A stretch of DNA of 64,000 nucleotides from Rhodoplanes sp. (GCF_013377085.1 NZ_JACAAX010000024.1:1-64000); one strand, 5' to 3'. Positions 24,771-33,744 are shown, counted from the first letter of the stretch. A program made the numbers and translations. The notes: generated by a model not told the origin, from the letters alone.

Positions 24771-25555
24771 GCCGTCCTCCGCGGCTCGCCGATCCGCGCC
24801 ACCGCCTGCATGGCGACTAAAAGCGGCACGATCATCACGAAGAACACCAGCGTGTAGGCCGAGGCGATCTCCAGCCGCATCGAGGCGTAGGAGTCGGCGA
24901 GCCCGACCGGCAGCGTCTTGGTCAACGGCGTGTGCAGCATCCATGTCAGATTGAACTCCCCGATCGAGAGCGTGACCACGGTGAGGGCGCCGGCCAGGAT
25001 GCCGGGCCGCGCATTGGGCAGCATGATGTCGACGAAGCGCCGCCACGGCGAGGCGCCGAGCGAGGCGGCGCCGTCGTCCAAAAGCCGCCAGTCGAACGAC
25101 TGCAGCACCGCCATCACGGAGCGGATCATGAAGGGCAGCGTGTAGAGCACATGGCCGATGACGATGAAGGCCGACGAAACCCGCAGCTCGCGCACGCCGC
25201 CATAGGTGATGATCAGGGCGAGCGCCAGGGCGAGGCCGGGGATCGCCAGCGGCAGCGTGACGATCTCCTCGGCGATGCGCGCGAGCCGGCCGCCGCGGCG
25301 CACCAGCGCATAGGCGGCCGGCACGCCGATCAGAAGCGTGACGACGAGCGTCGCCAGCGCGATCATGATCGAGCGCAGGATGGTGTCGGCATAGAGCCGC
25401 CAGACTTCAAAGATCCAGTCGAGCGTCAGGCCCTCGGACAGGCCGCGAGAGTAGGACACCGAGACGCCGGCGACGATCGACACCAGCGCCGGCACCACCA
25501 GGAAGGCGGCGACCAGCACGGTGAGCAGTCCGGCGGCGAGCGTGGAAAGACGCAT
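24767..25555 (-). CDS. ABC transporter permease (second)
   Basis: The 262-residue inner-membrane permease has about six helices and the cytoplasmic EAA loop DGAASLGASPWRRFVDIMLP (near residues 160-179), which contacts the ATPase. It is a PotC-type subunit, overlaps the ATPase gene by four nt and follows the first permease by three nt. The pair forms the channel of the LacI-linked importer. Confidence 0.93.
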   Translation of the reverse strand: MRLSTLAAGLLTVLVAAFLVVPALVSIVAGVSVSYSRGLSEGLTLDWIFEVWRLYADTILRSIMIALATLVVTLLIGVPAAYALVRRGGRLARIAEEIVTLPLAIPGLALALALIITYGGVRELRVSSAFIVIGHVLYTLPFMIRSVMAVLQSFDWRLLDDGAASLGASPWRRFVDIMLPNARPGILAGALTVVTLSIGEFNLTWMLHTPLTKTLPVGLADSYASMRLEIASAYTLVFFVMIVPLLVAMQAVARIGEPRRTA

Positions 25556-25558
25556 GGC

Positions 25559-26368
25559 TCAGCCCGCCGCCGCGACGGCGCCGGTCGCGTTGCGGGCCAG
25601 CGCCAGCGCCAGCCAGGTGACGAGCCCGAGCGCGATGGAGAGCGCCGCCGCGATGGCGACGTTTCCGCCCAGCGTGAACTCCGTGTAGATCACCATCGGC
25701 AGCACGTCGATGCGGGTGGCGAGCGTGAAGGCGGTGCCGAACGCCCCCATGGCGGTGGCGAAGCACAGCGCGCCGGCGGCGACCAGCGCCGGCGCCAGCG
25801 CCGGCAGCACCACGTCGCGCTGGATGCGGAACGGCCCGGCGCCGAGCGAGCGCGCCGCCTCGACCAGCGCCGGATCGAGCTTCTCCACGGCGGCCATCAC
25901 GGTGAGGATCACGCGCGGGATCGAGAAGTAGAGATAGCCGACCAGGAGGCCACCGAGCGAATAGGCGAAGACGATGCGCTCGCCGAACAGAGCCTCGCTC
26001 GCCTGCGCGACCAGGCCGAGCCGCCCGCTCAGAAGGATCACCATGAAGCCGACGACGACGCCGGGAAACGCCAGCGGAAAGGTGAGCATGGCGACCAACA
26101 GATCACGTCCGGGAAAGCGCCGGCTCGCGAGGAACTGCGCCGCCACGGTGGCGATGGCGAGCGTCAGGGCGGTGGTCGCGGCGGCGACCACCAGGGTCGA
26201 GATCATGGTGGCGCGATAGCGCGGCTCGGTGACGACGGCCAGATAGGCGCTCCAGCCGAGCCGGCCGGAGCCGGCGACCGGCACCAGCGCCGCCATCGGC
26301 ACCAGCAGAAAGGCGAGCACGAACACGCCGGCCGGCAGCAGGAGCAGAAACTCGAAGCGACGGGTCAT
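25559..26368 (-). CDS. ABC transporter permease (first)
   Basis: The 269-residue PotB-type permease has six predicted helices and the EAA loop EAARSLGAGPFRIQRDVVLP (near residues 175-194). It pairs with the next permease. A family A repeat ends only about 14 nt before its ATG, between it and the binding-protein gene, so that repeat is transcribed within the operon and may alter its expression relative to the binding protein. Confidence 0.93.
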   Translation of the reverse strand: MTRRFEFLLLLPAGVFVLAFLLVPMAALVPVAGSGRLGWSAYLAVVTEPRYRATMISTLVVAAATTALTLAIATVAAQFLASRRFPGRDLLVAMLTFPLAFPGVVVGFMVILLSGRLGLVAQASEALFGERIVFAYSLGGLLVGYLYFSIPRVILTVMAAVEKLDPALVEAARSLGAGPFRIQRDVVLPALAPALVAAGALCFATAMGAFGTAFTLATRIDVLPMVIYTEFTLGGNVAIAAALSIALGLVTWLALALARNATGAVAAAG

Positions 26369-26382
26369 CGGGATTTACCTTC

Positions 26383-26487
26383 GTCATTCCGGAAGCGCCG
26401 CGGAGCGGCGCTGCCCGGAATCCATAATCCCTGTCTGTGAGTATGGATTCCGGGCTCGCGGGCCTGCGGCCCGCGCCCCGGAATGAC
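26383..26487. repeat. Palindromic repeat family A, copy 2
   Basis: A 105-bp element runs from GTCATTCCGGAAGCGCCGCG to CGCGCCCCGGAATGAC, with the inner ATCCATAATCCCTGTCTGTG segment shared with copies at 10463 and 37154. It fills the gap between the binding-protein and permease genes of one operon. Confidence 0.85.
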
Positions 26488-26498
26488 AGCAATTCTAG

Positions 26499-27509
26499 TC
26501 ACCGCACCTCGGCGAGGTAGCGATCCGAAAACGCCTTCTGGACCTGCTCGGCGGCGCCCCAGTCGATGTCCTTGACGCGGGCGTAGTCGGACTTCGGCAA
26601 AAACTTCGCGGCGACCTCGGCCGGCATCTCGATCGGCCGGGCCGGGCGCAGATAGGCGTTGGTCCACACGAGCTGGCCCTTGTCGGACAGGAGATAGTCG
26701 AGCACGCGCTTGGCCTCGGCGGGATGCGGCGCACCCTTCACCAGCGTCATCACATAGGGGAACGACACCGAGCCCTCGCACGGGATGACGAACTCGAACT
26801 TGCCCTTCTCGGTGTATTTGGCCCGATAGGCGTTGAAGTCGTAATCGAGCAGGATCGGGATCTCGCCCGAGACGGCGCGCGCATAGGACGTCTGCTGCGG
26901 CACGATCGGATCGTTCTCGGCGAGCTGCTTGAAGTAGGTGAGCCCCGGCTCGAAATTCTGCAGCGTGCCGCCGAGCGCGAGGTTGACGGCGACGGCGCCG
27001 ACATAGCCGACCGCCGCCGAGGTCGGGTTGAGATAGCCGACCAGGCCCTTGTACTCGGGCTTGGTCAGGTCGGCCCAGCACTTCGGCACGGGCTTTCCGC
27101 GCAGCGCATCGACATTGACGAGCAGGCCGAGCGTGCCCTGGTGCACGGTCCACCAGTGGCCGTCCGGGTCCTTCAGGCCCGCCGGGATCTGGTCGAACAG
27201 CGCCGGCTTGTAGGCCTCGGTGACGCCCTCGTGCTTGGCCTTGATGCCGAACGTGATGCCGTAATAGGCCATGTCGGCGACCGGATTGGCGCGCTCGGCG
27301 AGGAGCTGCGACAGCGCCTGGCCGGAGTTCTTGTTGTCGTGCGGCATGGCGATGCCGAGGTCCTGCTGGACGGCTTTCAGCATCGAGGCCCAGTCGGCCC
27401 ATTGCGGCGGACAATTGTAGCAGATCGCCGTGCCGCTCTGGCCAAAGGCGGTCGGCACGGCGAGAAGCGTGGCGGCGGCGAAGCCGAGGAGGATACGGCG
27501 GGTCGTCAT
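26499..27509 (-). CDS. ABC transporter substrate-binding protein
   Basis: The 336-residue periplasmic protein has a signal peptide (residues 1-23, cleaved after TAFG) and the family 1/8 solute-binding fold, with GTLGLLVNVDAL in the hinge region and SYARAVSGEIPILLDYDFNAY. The N-terminal CYNCPPQW is unusual. It is the second gene of the LacI operon; its start overlaps the regulator stop (ATGA). The substrate is not evident. The related AfuA proteins bind sugar phosphates, which would fit the phosphodiesterase at the end of the operon, but this is a guess. Confidence 0.9.
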   Translation of the reverse strand: MTTRRILLGFAAATLLAVPTAFGQSGTAICYNCPPQWADWASMLKAVQQDLGIAMPHDNKNSGQALSQLLAERANPVADMAYYGITFGIKAKHEGVTEAYKPALFDQIPAGLKDPDGHWWTVHQGTLGLLVNVDALRGKPVPKCWADLTKPEYKGLVGYLNPTSAAVGYVGAVAVNLALGGTLQNFEPGLTYFKQLAENDPIVPQQTSYARAVSGEIPILLDYDFNAYRAKYTEKGKFEFVIPCEGSVSFPYVMTLVKGAPHPAEAKRVLDYLLSDKGQLVWTNAYLRPARPIEMPAEVAAKFLPKSDYARVKDIDWGAAEQVQKAFSDRYLAEVR

Positions 27510-28591
27510 GGGGAGGTCTCCAGTGGAAGGCATGAGGTGACGGGGGCGTCGGCGAGCGTGCCGCCGGGCCGGATCAGGTGTGGAAGGCGAAGCGTGCGTG
27601 CCGCGGTGGGCTTTCCGCCGCGCGGGCCGACGAGGTCGAGCAGCATGGCGGCAGCGGCCGTGCCCATGGCGCGGGCCGGCCACTCGACGGTGGCGAGCGA
27701 AGGCGCGATCAGCCGGCCGATGGCGATGCCGTCGAAGCCGGCGACCGAGACATCCTGCGGCACCGCGAGGCCGTGGCGGCGCAGCGCCGCCATCACGCCG
27801 ATGGCGAGCAGGTCGTTGGAGGCGACGATCGCGGTCGGCTGCAGGCGGGCCAAGACCTCGGTGAGGTCGATGTGGTCGGCGCCGTCGAGGAAGTCGATCT
27901 CGATCGGCGGTGCGACCGGCAGGCCGGCCGCGGTCAGCGCGTCGCGAAATCCCTCGAACCGGGCGCGGGCGCGGTCGGACGACTCGAAGCGGCCGGCCAC
28001 GAAGGCGAGCCGACGATGGCCGCGCGCCAGCACGGCAGCGGCCAGCTCGCGCCCGGCGCCGCGATTGTCGACCGTGACGACGGCGCCGCCGCCGGCATTC
28101 GCTTCGACATCGATCTCCGTGCCGACGGCCGGCGCCGGCTCGTTGAACAGCAGCACGGTGGGGATGCCGGCCGCGGCGGCGCGGCGGCGCGCCTCGCTCG
28201 ACGCCGGGTCGCACACGGTCAGCACCAGGCCGGCGGGCCGCTCGGCGATCAGCGGCGCGATGGCCTCGGCCTCGCGGCCGGCCTCGTAATTCGACTGCGC
28301 GATCAGCACGGCATGGCCGGCCCGGCGGGCGGCGTCCTGCAGGCCGGCGAGACAATCGGCAAACACCGGATTGGTGACGCTGGGGACCAGCACGCCGATG
28401 GTGCGCGAGCGCTTCAGCGCCAAGCTACGCCCGACCTCGCTCGGGCTGAAGTCGAGCTCGGCGACGGCCGCGGCGATCCTTTGGCGCAAGGGCCCGCTCA
28501 CCGGGCCGGAGTCGTTCACCACCCGGCTGACGCTGGCGATCGAGCAGCGCGCGCGGCGGGCGACGTCCTTGATGGTGGTGGCGGCGGGCAT
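27506..28591 (-). CDS. LacI family transcriptional regulator
   Basis: The 361-residue protein has the LacI helix-turn-helix and hinge (TIKDVARRARCSIASVSRVV; GRSLALKRSRTIGVLVP) and a periplasmic-binding-like ligand domain with SNDLLAIGVMAALRRHG and VAGFDGI. It heads the operon LacI-SBP-permease-permease-ATPase-phosphodiesterase. A near-perfect LacI operator lies about 25 nt upstream, so it probably represses itself and the importer. Confidence 0.95.
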   Translation of the reverse strand: MPAATTIKDVARRARCSIASVSRVVNDSGPVSGPLRQRIAAAVAELDFSPSEVGRSLALKRSRTIGVLVPSVTNPVFADCLAGLQDAARRAGHAVLIAQSNYEAGREAEAIAPLIAERPAGLVLTVCDPASSEARRRAAAAGIPTVLLFNEPAPAVGTEIDVEANAGGGAVVTVDNRGAGRELAAAVLARGHRRLAFVAGRFESSDRARARFEGFRDALTAAGLPVAPPIEIDFLDGADHIDLTEVLARLQPTAIVASNDLLAIGVMAALRRHGLAVPQDVSVAGFDGIAIGRLIAPSLATVEWPARAMGTAAAAMLLDLVGPRGGKPTAARTLRLPHLIRPGGTLADAPVTSCLPLETSP

Positions 28592-28616
28592 GCTGGCTCG
28601 GCGGTGTCGACGTCGA

Positions 28617-28630
28617 TGTAAACGTTTTCA
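28617..28630. promoter_or_regulatory. LacI-type operator of the ABC importer operon
   Basis: TGTAAACGTTTTCA is palindromic at 12 of 14 positions around the central CG, the form recognised by LacI-family proteins (AAACG/CGTTT core). It lies 26 nt before the regulator's ATG and can block its own operon. Confidence 0.7.
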
Positions 28631-28717
28631 CCAAGGTAGCGGCGGCCCATGACAGACCCGCGACAGCCGTTTCGGCGTTTTCAGCGCTCTCGGGGAGGGG
28701 TCGGAAGAACGCGCGTC

Positions 28718-29419
28718 TCACCGCCAAGCGTGCAGCAGATAGGCCTGGACGAAATCCAGGATCGTGTCGTCGAGATCGGTCGGGCTGCGCACCACGCGGA
28801 TGGCGGCGAGCTCGGGATGCGTCTCGCCGGCGATATGGGCGCGGATGTTGTCGCACAACGCATCGGCCGGGAGGCGAGCTTGCAGCACGCGGATCACCGC
28901 GAGGCGCGGACCGGCCGGCACCATGGCCCATGGTCCCGCGTCGTAGTCGTCGGGCGCGAGCCCGGTCTCCTCCCGCACCTCGCGAAAAATGCTGCCGGCG
29001 AAGTCGACCATGCCGTCGCGAACGTCACTTGGATCCGGCGTGCCGCAGGGAAAGTAGACCTTTCCCGCATTGGCTGTGCCGGCCGCCATCTCGCCGAGCA
29101 GGAAGGCACCGTCGGATGAGCGCAGCGCCCCCATGGCGAAGGCATTGGTGACGCCGGTGTCGGGAAAGCTCCAGTCGCGCCACGCCAGGAAACTGGCGAA
29201 GTCGGTCTCGAAAAACGTTCCGCGCAATACGCCGTCGGCCAGCGCATGCTCGCGCATCAGCAGCACACGGCCGTTCCACACATGCGGCAGCCCGCGCCGC
29301 AAATTCTCGAAATGCGCGTCGATCTCGGCGCGGCGCGTGTCGGCAAACCGCCACGCCCTCGTCTCGAGCGTCAGGTCCAGGCGTTCGCAGGGAAACACGG
29401 TCAGCGCCGAAGAGGTCAT
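28718..29419 (-). CDS. Nudix hydrolase-like protein with incomplete Nudix box
   Basis: The 233-residue protein contains the second half of a Nudix box, FREVREETGL (near residue 150), which normally binds Mg2+ to cleave nucleoside diphosphate derivatives. The first half, expected to be G-x5-E, is not evident: the position of the conserved Glu is Val. A long N-terminal region precedes the fold, as in some fungal and alphaproteobacterial Nudix proteins. The substrate is unknown and activity may be altered. It stands alone, with a family B repeat upstream. Confidence 0.75.
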   Translation of the reverse strand: MTSSALTVFPCERLDLTLETRAWRFADTRRAEIDAHFENLRRGLPHVWNGRVLLMREHALADGVLRGTFFETDFASFLAWRDWSFPDTGVTNAFAMGALRSSDGAFLLGEMAAGTANAGKVYFPCGTPDPSDVRDGMVDFAGSIFREVREETGLAPDDYDAGPWAMVPAGPRLAVIRVLQARLPADALCDNIRAHIAGETHPELAAIRVVRSPTDLDDTILDFVQAYLLHAWR

Positions 29420-29448
29420 ACCAGCCCTCGTTGGCTTCGCCCCCTCGC

Positions 29449-29541
29449 GTCATGGCCGGGCTTGACCCGGCCATCCATCAAGCTACTGAAAATAAGGTTT
29501 CTTCTAGAGATGGATACGCGGGTCGAGCCCGCGTATGACGA
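29449..29541. repeat. Palindromic repeat family B, full copy 1
   Basis: Two hairpins, GTCATGGCCGGGCTTGACCC and ACGCGGGTCGAGCCCGCGTA, are separated by a variable A/T-richer middle. The element resembles 33745-33837. It occupies the gap between the Nudix and PhzF genes, where nothing else is seen. Confidence 0.8.
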
Positions 29542-29616
29542 GTCGGAGCATGTGACGGCTGGTATCATGCGGGCTTGGTGACCGAGCGGCGACGACAGGT
29601 CAAGCGACGATCGGGG

Positions 29617-30516
29617 TCAAGCGAGAAGCCGCCCCTCGCTCACCACCACGGCCTCGCCGCCGATCGCGGCCGCAGTCAGCACGCCGACGCGCAGCGCGAG
29701 CGACAGCACGATGCGGCTCGGGCGGCCCATTTCAAAACCCTGCTCGATCACCAGATCATGGTCGCCGTCCAAAAGCCCGCCGTGCCGCGCCACCGCGCCG
29801 GCAAAGGCCGCGACCGCGGCGCCGGTCGCCGGGTCCTCGCCGATGCCGAAGCTCGACGCGAACATGCGGGCGTGGAAGGCATGGCCCGGCTCGGCGGTCT
29901 CGCGGCTGAACACGAAGGCGGCCGAATGCCCTTGCGTGCCGAAGGCCGCGCCCCAGTGGCGCATGTCGGGCTTTGCGCGGCCGACCGCGTCCAGGCTTTT
30001 CAGCGGCACCAGCGTGAAGGCGACGCCTGCCGACCAGCTTTCGGGGACGAAACTGTCGAAGCCGATGTCGTTCTGAGACAGGCCGAGCGCAGCAGCCGCC
30101 GCACCGGCATCGACCACACCCGCCACCGGCTCCGGCAGCCGGGGCAGATCGAAGCGCGCGCGGCCGCGCGCGGCATCCAGCGGCTCGACCCGGCAGCGCA
30201 CCGGCCCGACCGCCTCCTCGACGACGAGATCGCGCACGCCCGCGCCGCCGTCGAGCCGGCCGAGCAGCACCGCGGTGCCGACGGTCGGGTGGCCGGCGAA
30301 CGGCAGCTCGCGGGCCGGCGTGAAGATGCGCAGCTTCGCCCGGTGAGCCGGGTTCTCCGGCGGCAGCACGAACACGGTCTCGGACAGCGCGAATTCCTTG
30401 GCGATCGCCTGCATGGCGTCAGGCGCGAGGCCCTCGGCATCGAGCACCACGGCGAGCGGATTGCCTGCGAATATTTGTGACGTGAACACGTCCAGCGTGA
30501 CGAAGCGTCGTGCCAT
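29617..30516 (-). CDS. PhzF family isomerase/epimerase-like protein
   Basis: This 299-residue PhzF-fold protein has the two pseudo-symmetric halves and family landmarks: FAGNPLAVVLD (near residue 16), the catalytic-Glu region FALSETVFVL (near 43), PFAGHPTVGTA (near 70) and GEDPATGAAV (near 225). True PhzF isomerises a phenazine precursor; most relatives outside phenazine clusters have unknown substrates, as here. It starts 5 nt after the pyridoxal kinase stop and is co-transcribed with it. Confidence 0.92.
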   Translation of the reverse strand: MARRFVTLDVFTSQIFAGNPLAVVLDAEGLAPDAMQAIAKEFALSETVFVLPPENPAHRAKLRIFTPARELPFAGHPTVGTAVLLGRLDGGAGVRDLVVEEAVGPVRCRVEPLDAARGRARFDLPRLPEPVAGVVDAGAAAAALGLSQNDIGFDSFVPESWSAGVAFTLVPLKSLDAVGRAKPDMRHWGAAFGTQGHSAAFVFSRETAEPGHAFHARMFASSFGIGEDPATGAAVAAFAGAVARHGGLLDGDHDLVIEQGFEMGRPSRIVLSLALRVGVLTAAAIGGEAVVVSEGRLLA

Positions 30517-30521
30517 GGCGA

Positions 30522-31370
30522 TCACACCGGTTCCGCCGTGAAGACGCGCGACGGCGTCACGAACTCGTCCTGCGCCGCGACCGTCAGGATCTCGCGCGAG
30601 CCCGCCTCGACGGTGCGCTTCAAGAGACCGAAGATCGACGACGCGGCGCGCGACAAAGCCTCGGCGGTCGAGCCGGTGGACAGGTGATGGAAGAAGAACA
30701 ACGCCGCGATGGCATCGCCCGCACCGTTGATCGAGATGTCGAGTTTTGGGGTGCGCAGGCGGAAGCGGCCGTCCGGGCCGGAGGCGAGGAGATCGATGGC
30801 GTCGGCCGGCGTCTCGTCGGTGTGCAACGACGTGACCAGGATCACGCTCGGTCCGAGCACGTGCACGACATCGATGGCCTTCACGGCGTCGGCGAGCGTG
30901 CCGGTGGTGCGGTCGGCCAGGTATTCGAGCTCGAACTGGTTGGGCGTGATGATGTCGGCCGCCGGCACGGCGCGCGCCCGCATGAACTCCGGAAGGCCGG
31001 GACGCACGAAGATGCCGCGGCCGACGTCGCCGATCACCGGATCGCAGCAGTAGCGCGCGGCCGGATTGGCGGCCCGCACCTTTGCCACCGCGTCCAGGAT
31101 CGCCTCGCCGATGTCGGCGCCGCCCATGTAGCCGGACAGCACACCGTCGCAACGCGGCAGCGCGCCGCGCTCGGCGATGCCCTCCAGGAGCTCGCCGATC
31201 ATGCCGCCGTCGAAGACCCGGCCTTTCCAGGCGCCGTAGCCGGTGTGGTTGGAGAACTGCACCGTGTGGATCGGCCACACCTCGCAGCCGAGCCGCTGCA
31301 GCGGGAACACAGCCGAGGCGTTGCCGACATGGCCAAAGGCGACGTGCGATTGAATCGAGAGAATGTTCAT
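30522..31370 (-). CDS. pdxY: Pyridoxal kinase PdxY
   Basis: The 282-residue protein is a PdxK/PdxY-type kinase of the ribokinase superfamily that phosphorylates pyridoxal in the vitamin B6 salvage pathway. It begins with the family sequence SIQSHVAFGHVGN, has CDPVIGD (near residue 117), ITPNQFELEYL and the anion-hole/catalytic loop NGAGDAIAALFF (near 222). PhzF follows in the same operon; a link between the two is not established. Confidence 0.94.
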   Translation of the reverse strand: MNILSIQSHVAFGHVGNASAVFPLQRLGCEVWPIHTVQFSNHTGYGAWKGRVFDGGMIGELLEGIAERGALPRCDGVLSGYMGGADIGEAILDAVAKVRAANPAARYCCDPVIGDVGRGIFVRPGLPEFMRARAVPAADIITPNQFELEYLADRTTGTLADAVKAIDVVHVLGPSVILVTSLHTDETPADAIDLLASGPDGRFRLRTPKLDISINGAGDAIAALFFFHHLSTGSTAEALSRAASSIFGLLKRTVEAGSREILTVAAQDEFVTPSRVFTAEPV

Positions 31371-31440
31371 GCTGGACGAGCGTGTTGCGGATGGGTCCGG
31401 AACCCCTACAGGGCGTCGCGGCGCAAAGCAAATCAGCCGC

Positions 31441-32235
31441 TCAGGCGGGCGGAAGTCGCCCGGCCACGATCGTCTCGGCCAGCGACAGAAGCGCCGCGGC
31501 ACCGTCGTCCTGCTCGTCCAGGCACGCCGCCTCCAGGCGGTCGCGCGTCGCGGGCCGCAGCAGCCAGCGCATCACCGCGTCGTGGGCCGCCTCCACGTGC
31601 GGCCGCGGCAGGCCCACCCAGCCCCGGTTGGCCAGCCGGTTACCGATCCAGTCCGCGGTCGCGACCATAACGGCGATGTGCAAGACCGGCAGGCGGCCGC
31701 GCTCGGCGTCCCAGGCCGCCAGAAGCGGCGCCACGTCGCCGCCCGCATGCGCCGCCATGCACAGCGTGTCCTCGGCGGGATCGCTGTGCCAGGCCGGCAG
31801 GCCGGTCGCATCGAGCAGCGGAGGCGTGAGCAGGTCGGCGCGAAGCTGCGCCAGAAAGAAGGCGTCGATGGCGTCCCGCTCGGCCGCCGGCCAGGCGTTC
31901 CGGTAGTCGGCGCGATGCAGCCGCTCGAGACAGATCTCGGCCCCGGTGGTCGAGGGCGCGTCGCCTGCGGCGATCAAGTCCAGGTAGCGCGGGAGGAAAT
32001 ACCGGAACTCGTATGCGACGTCGTCGTCCCACTCGTGCGCCGAGTGGGTGTATTGCGCGAGCAGCGACGACGAGATCGACGTCAGGGGCAGGATCGACAA
32101 CGCCCGCGCGTCGTCCGGGCCGACGCAGACATTGCAGCGGCAGACCGTGACGGCGCCGCTCATCCGGTATCGCCCGAACACGCGGTACGCGCCTGCGATC
32201 GCCGCCGCGAGGTCCGGGGTCATGGCTCGATCCAT
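31441..32235 (-). CDS. Hypothetical protein with a Cys-x-Cys-x2-Cys motif
   Basis: The 264-residue, mostly helical, apparently cytoplasmic protein is not recognised. Near its N-terminus it has VTVCRCNVCVGP, three cysteines that could bind metal, followed by an acidic stretch (HSAHEWDDDVAYEFRYFLP) and many Trp and His residues. The ATG at 32235 is chosen; a TTG at 32316 would add 27 residues and an ATG lies at 32223. It stands alone between pdxY and the EamA transporter. The gap to the EamA gene (32236-32436) shows no further feature. Confidence 0.75.
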   Translation of the reverse strand: MDRAMTPDLAAAIAGAYRVFGRYRMSGAVTVCRCNVCVGPDDARALSILPLTSISSSLLAQYTHSAHEWDDDVAYEFRYFLPRYLDLIAAGDAPSTTGAEICLERLHRADYRNAWPAAERDAIDAFFLAQLRADLLTPPLLDATGLPAWHSDPAEDTLCMAAHAGGDVAPLLAAWDAERGRLPVLHIAVMVATADWIGNRLANRGWVGLPRPHVEAAHDAVMRWLLRPATRDRLEAACLDEQDDGAAALLSLAETIVAGRLPPA

Positions 32236-32436
32236 GAGAGCATTCTCGAGCAAAGTGGCGACCGACTCGCGTGACGAAAACGCCCCGGCTCCGATGTTCA
32301 GCGCGTTCCGACGCAAGACCGGCCTCCCGTTCGCCGAACGCGCTCTCGTGTCCAGGCCGGACGGCCGGGCCTGTCATGGGTCGAGCGGCGGGCGCCGCCG
32401 GTTCACGGCGAAGCAGCGCCCGGTTTCGTAGTGGGA

Positions 32437-33336
32437 TCAGGCCGGGGGTCTGGTGGACCGGGTTCGACGCCGCGACGACGGCACCAGCAGCACGGCCAGC
32501 CCGGCCAGCACCAGCCCCATGCCGGCGAGCCGCAGCGGACCGAACTGCTCGCCGAAGACAAGGCTCGACGCCACCGCCCCGATGAACGGGACCAGCAGCG
32601 CGAAGGGCGCGATGGTCGCCACGCCATAGCGGCGCAGGAGCTGTCCCCACGCCGCGAACGCGATGGTGGTGCCGGCGAAGCCGAGGAAGACCACCGACAC
32701 CCAGGCGATCCACGGCGCCGCGGCAAGGCTGTGGCCGATCGCCTCCGGCCCGTCGAGAGCGAGCGCCAGCGCCAAGCAAGGCAGCGGCGGCACCAGGCTG
32801 AGCCAGGACATCAGCGCGACCATGTCGGCGTGGCCGACCCGCCGCAGCAGCAGGTTGCCGACCGCGAAGCTCAACGGCGAGAGCAGCATCAGGCCGAGCG
32901 CGGTGGCGTCGAATTCTTCCCCGACGGTCGCCGCGATGCAGGCGAGCCCGGCCGCCGCGACCGCGAGGGCCGCGGTCTGCCGGCCGGTCGGATACTGGCG
33001 GAAGATCGCCGCGGCCAGCGCGACCGTGAACATCGACTGGGTCTGCAGGATCACGGCGGCGAGGCCCGGCGGAATGCCGTGCGTGATGCCCAGAAACAGG
33101 AACATGAACTGGCCGACGAACAGCGTCAGGCCGAGTGCGATCGTCAGCCGCCACGGGATCCGCGGGCGCGGAACCACCAGCAGCGGCAGCGCCGACACGG
33201 CGAACCGCAGCGCGGTCAAGAGCGGCGGCGAGAAGCTGTCCAGCCCGAGCTTGGTGAAGACGAAGGCGACGCCCCAGATGGCGGCGACGAGCAGCGCCAG
33301 CAGCACGTGCGGCAGAGTGAGGCGGGGGGTGTACAT
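32437..33336 (-). CDS. EamA/DMT family transporter
   Basis: This 299-residue drug/metabolite exporter has ten predicted membrane helices in two EamA repeats, with the motifs LLALLVAAIWGVAFVFTKLGL at the start of the first, spanning a gap of usual length, and LSFAVGNLLLRRVG in the second. The charged C-terminus (SSRRRTRSTRPP) is cytoplasmic. Family members export amino acids or other metabolites. No partner gene is adjacent; a repeat-filled gap lies upstream. Confidence 0.92.
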   Translation of the reverse strand: MYTPRLTLPHVLLALLVAAIWGVAFVFTKLGLDSFSPPLLTALRFAVSALPLLVVPRPRIPWRLTIALGLTLFVGQFMFLFLGITHGIPPGLAAVILQTQSMFTVALAAAIFRQYPTGRQTAALAVAAAGLACIAATVGEEFDATALGLMLLSPLSFAVGNLLLRRVGHADMVALMSWLSLVPPLPCLALALALDGPEAIGHSLAAAPWIAWVSVVFLGFAGTTIAFAAWGQLLRRYGVATIAPFALLVPFIGAVASSLVFGEQFGPLRLAGMGLVLAGLAVLLVPSSRRRTRSTRPPA

Positions 33337-33487
33337 TCCGGGTCCGTCATTGGGGGTTCCGGCCGCGGGTCGCCGACCCCTTCACCCGGATGCCGCGTTC
33401 TTTTTTGCGCGGCGCTTCGACCTGTCGCCCGCCCAGCCGGAGAGGTCAAGCGTGTCGCCTGCAGGCGCGGCCCGGCACCAATTCTCC

Positions 33488-33532
33488 CCTCATGGTGAGG
33501 AGCGGCCGAAGGCCGCGTCTCGAACCATGAGG
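33488..33532. repeat. Palindromic repeat family E
   Basis: CCTCATGGT and ACCATGAGG form the outer arms; GCGGCC-GAA-GGCCGC forms the inner hairpin. This motif is widespread in genomes of the Bradyrhizobium group. Confidence 0.75.
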
Positions 33533-33604
33533 CCACGGACCCTTCAAGGTGGGGCGGATGGAGGTGGCGGCCCCTTCGCGAGCAAGAGCGCAGCCACGAC
33601 CTCC

Positions 33605-33685
33605 GCTCATGCCCGCGCAAGCGTGCATCCAGGGCTCCCTGCCGTGCCGCTCCTGGGTCCCCGCCTGCGCGCCACGGCATACACA
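33605..33685. repeat. Degenerate palindromic repeat family C
   Basis: The minus strand reads like the family C element at 20873 (GCGGGGACCCAGG...CCCTGGATGC...GCGCGGGCATGAG), with several mismatches. Confidence 0.6.
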
Positions 33686-33744
33686 GATCTCGTTTTGTCG
33701 AGACCATCTGGTGGTACGGCAAAAAGAGCGCCTTCCCCACCGTC

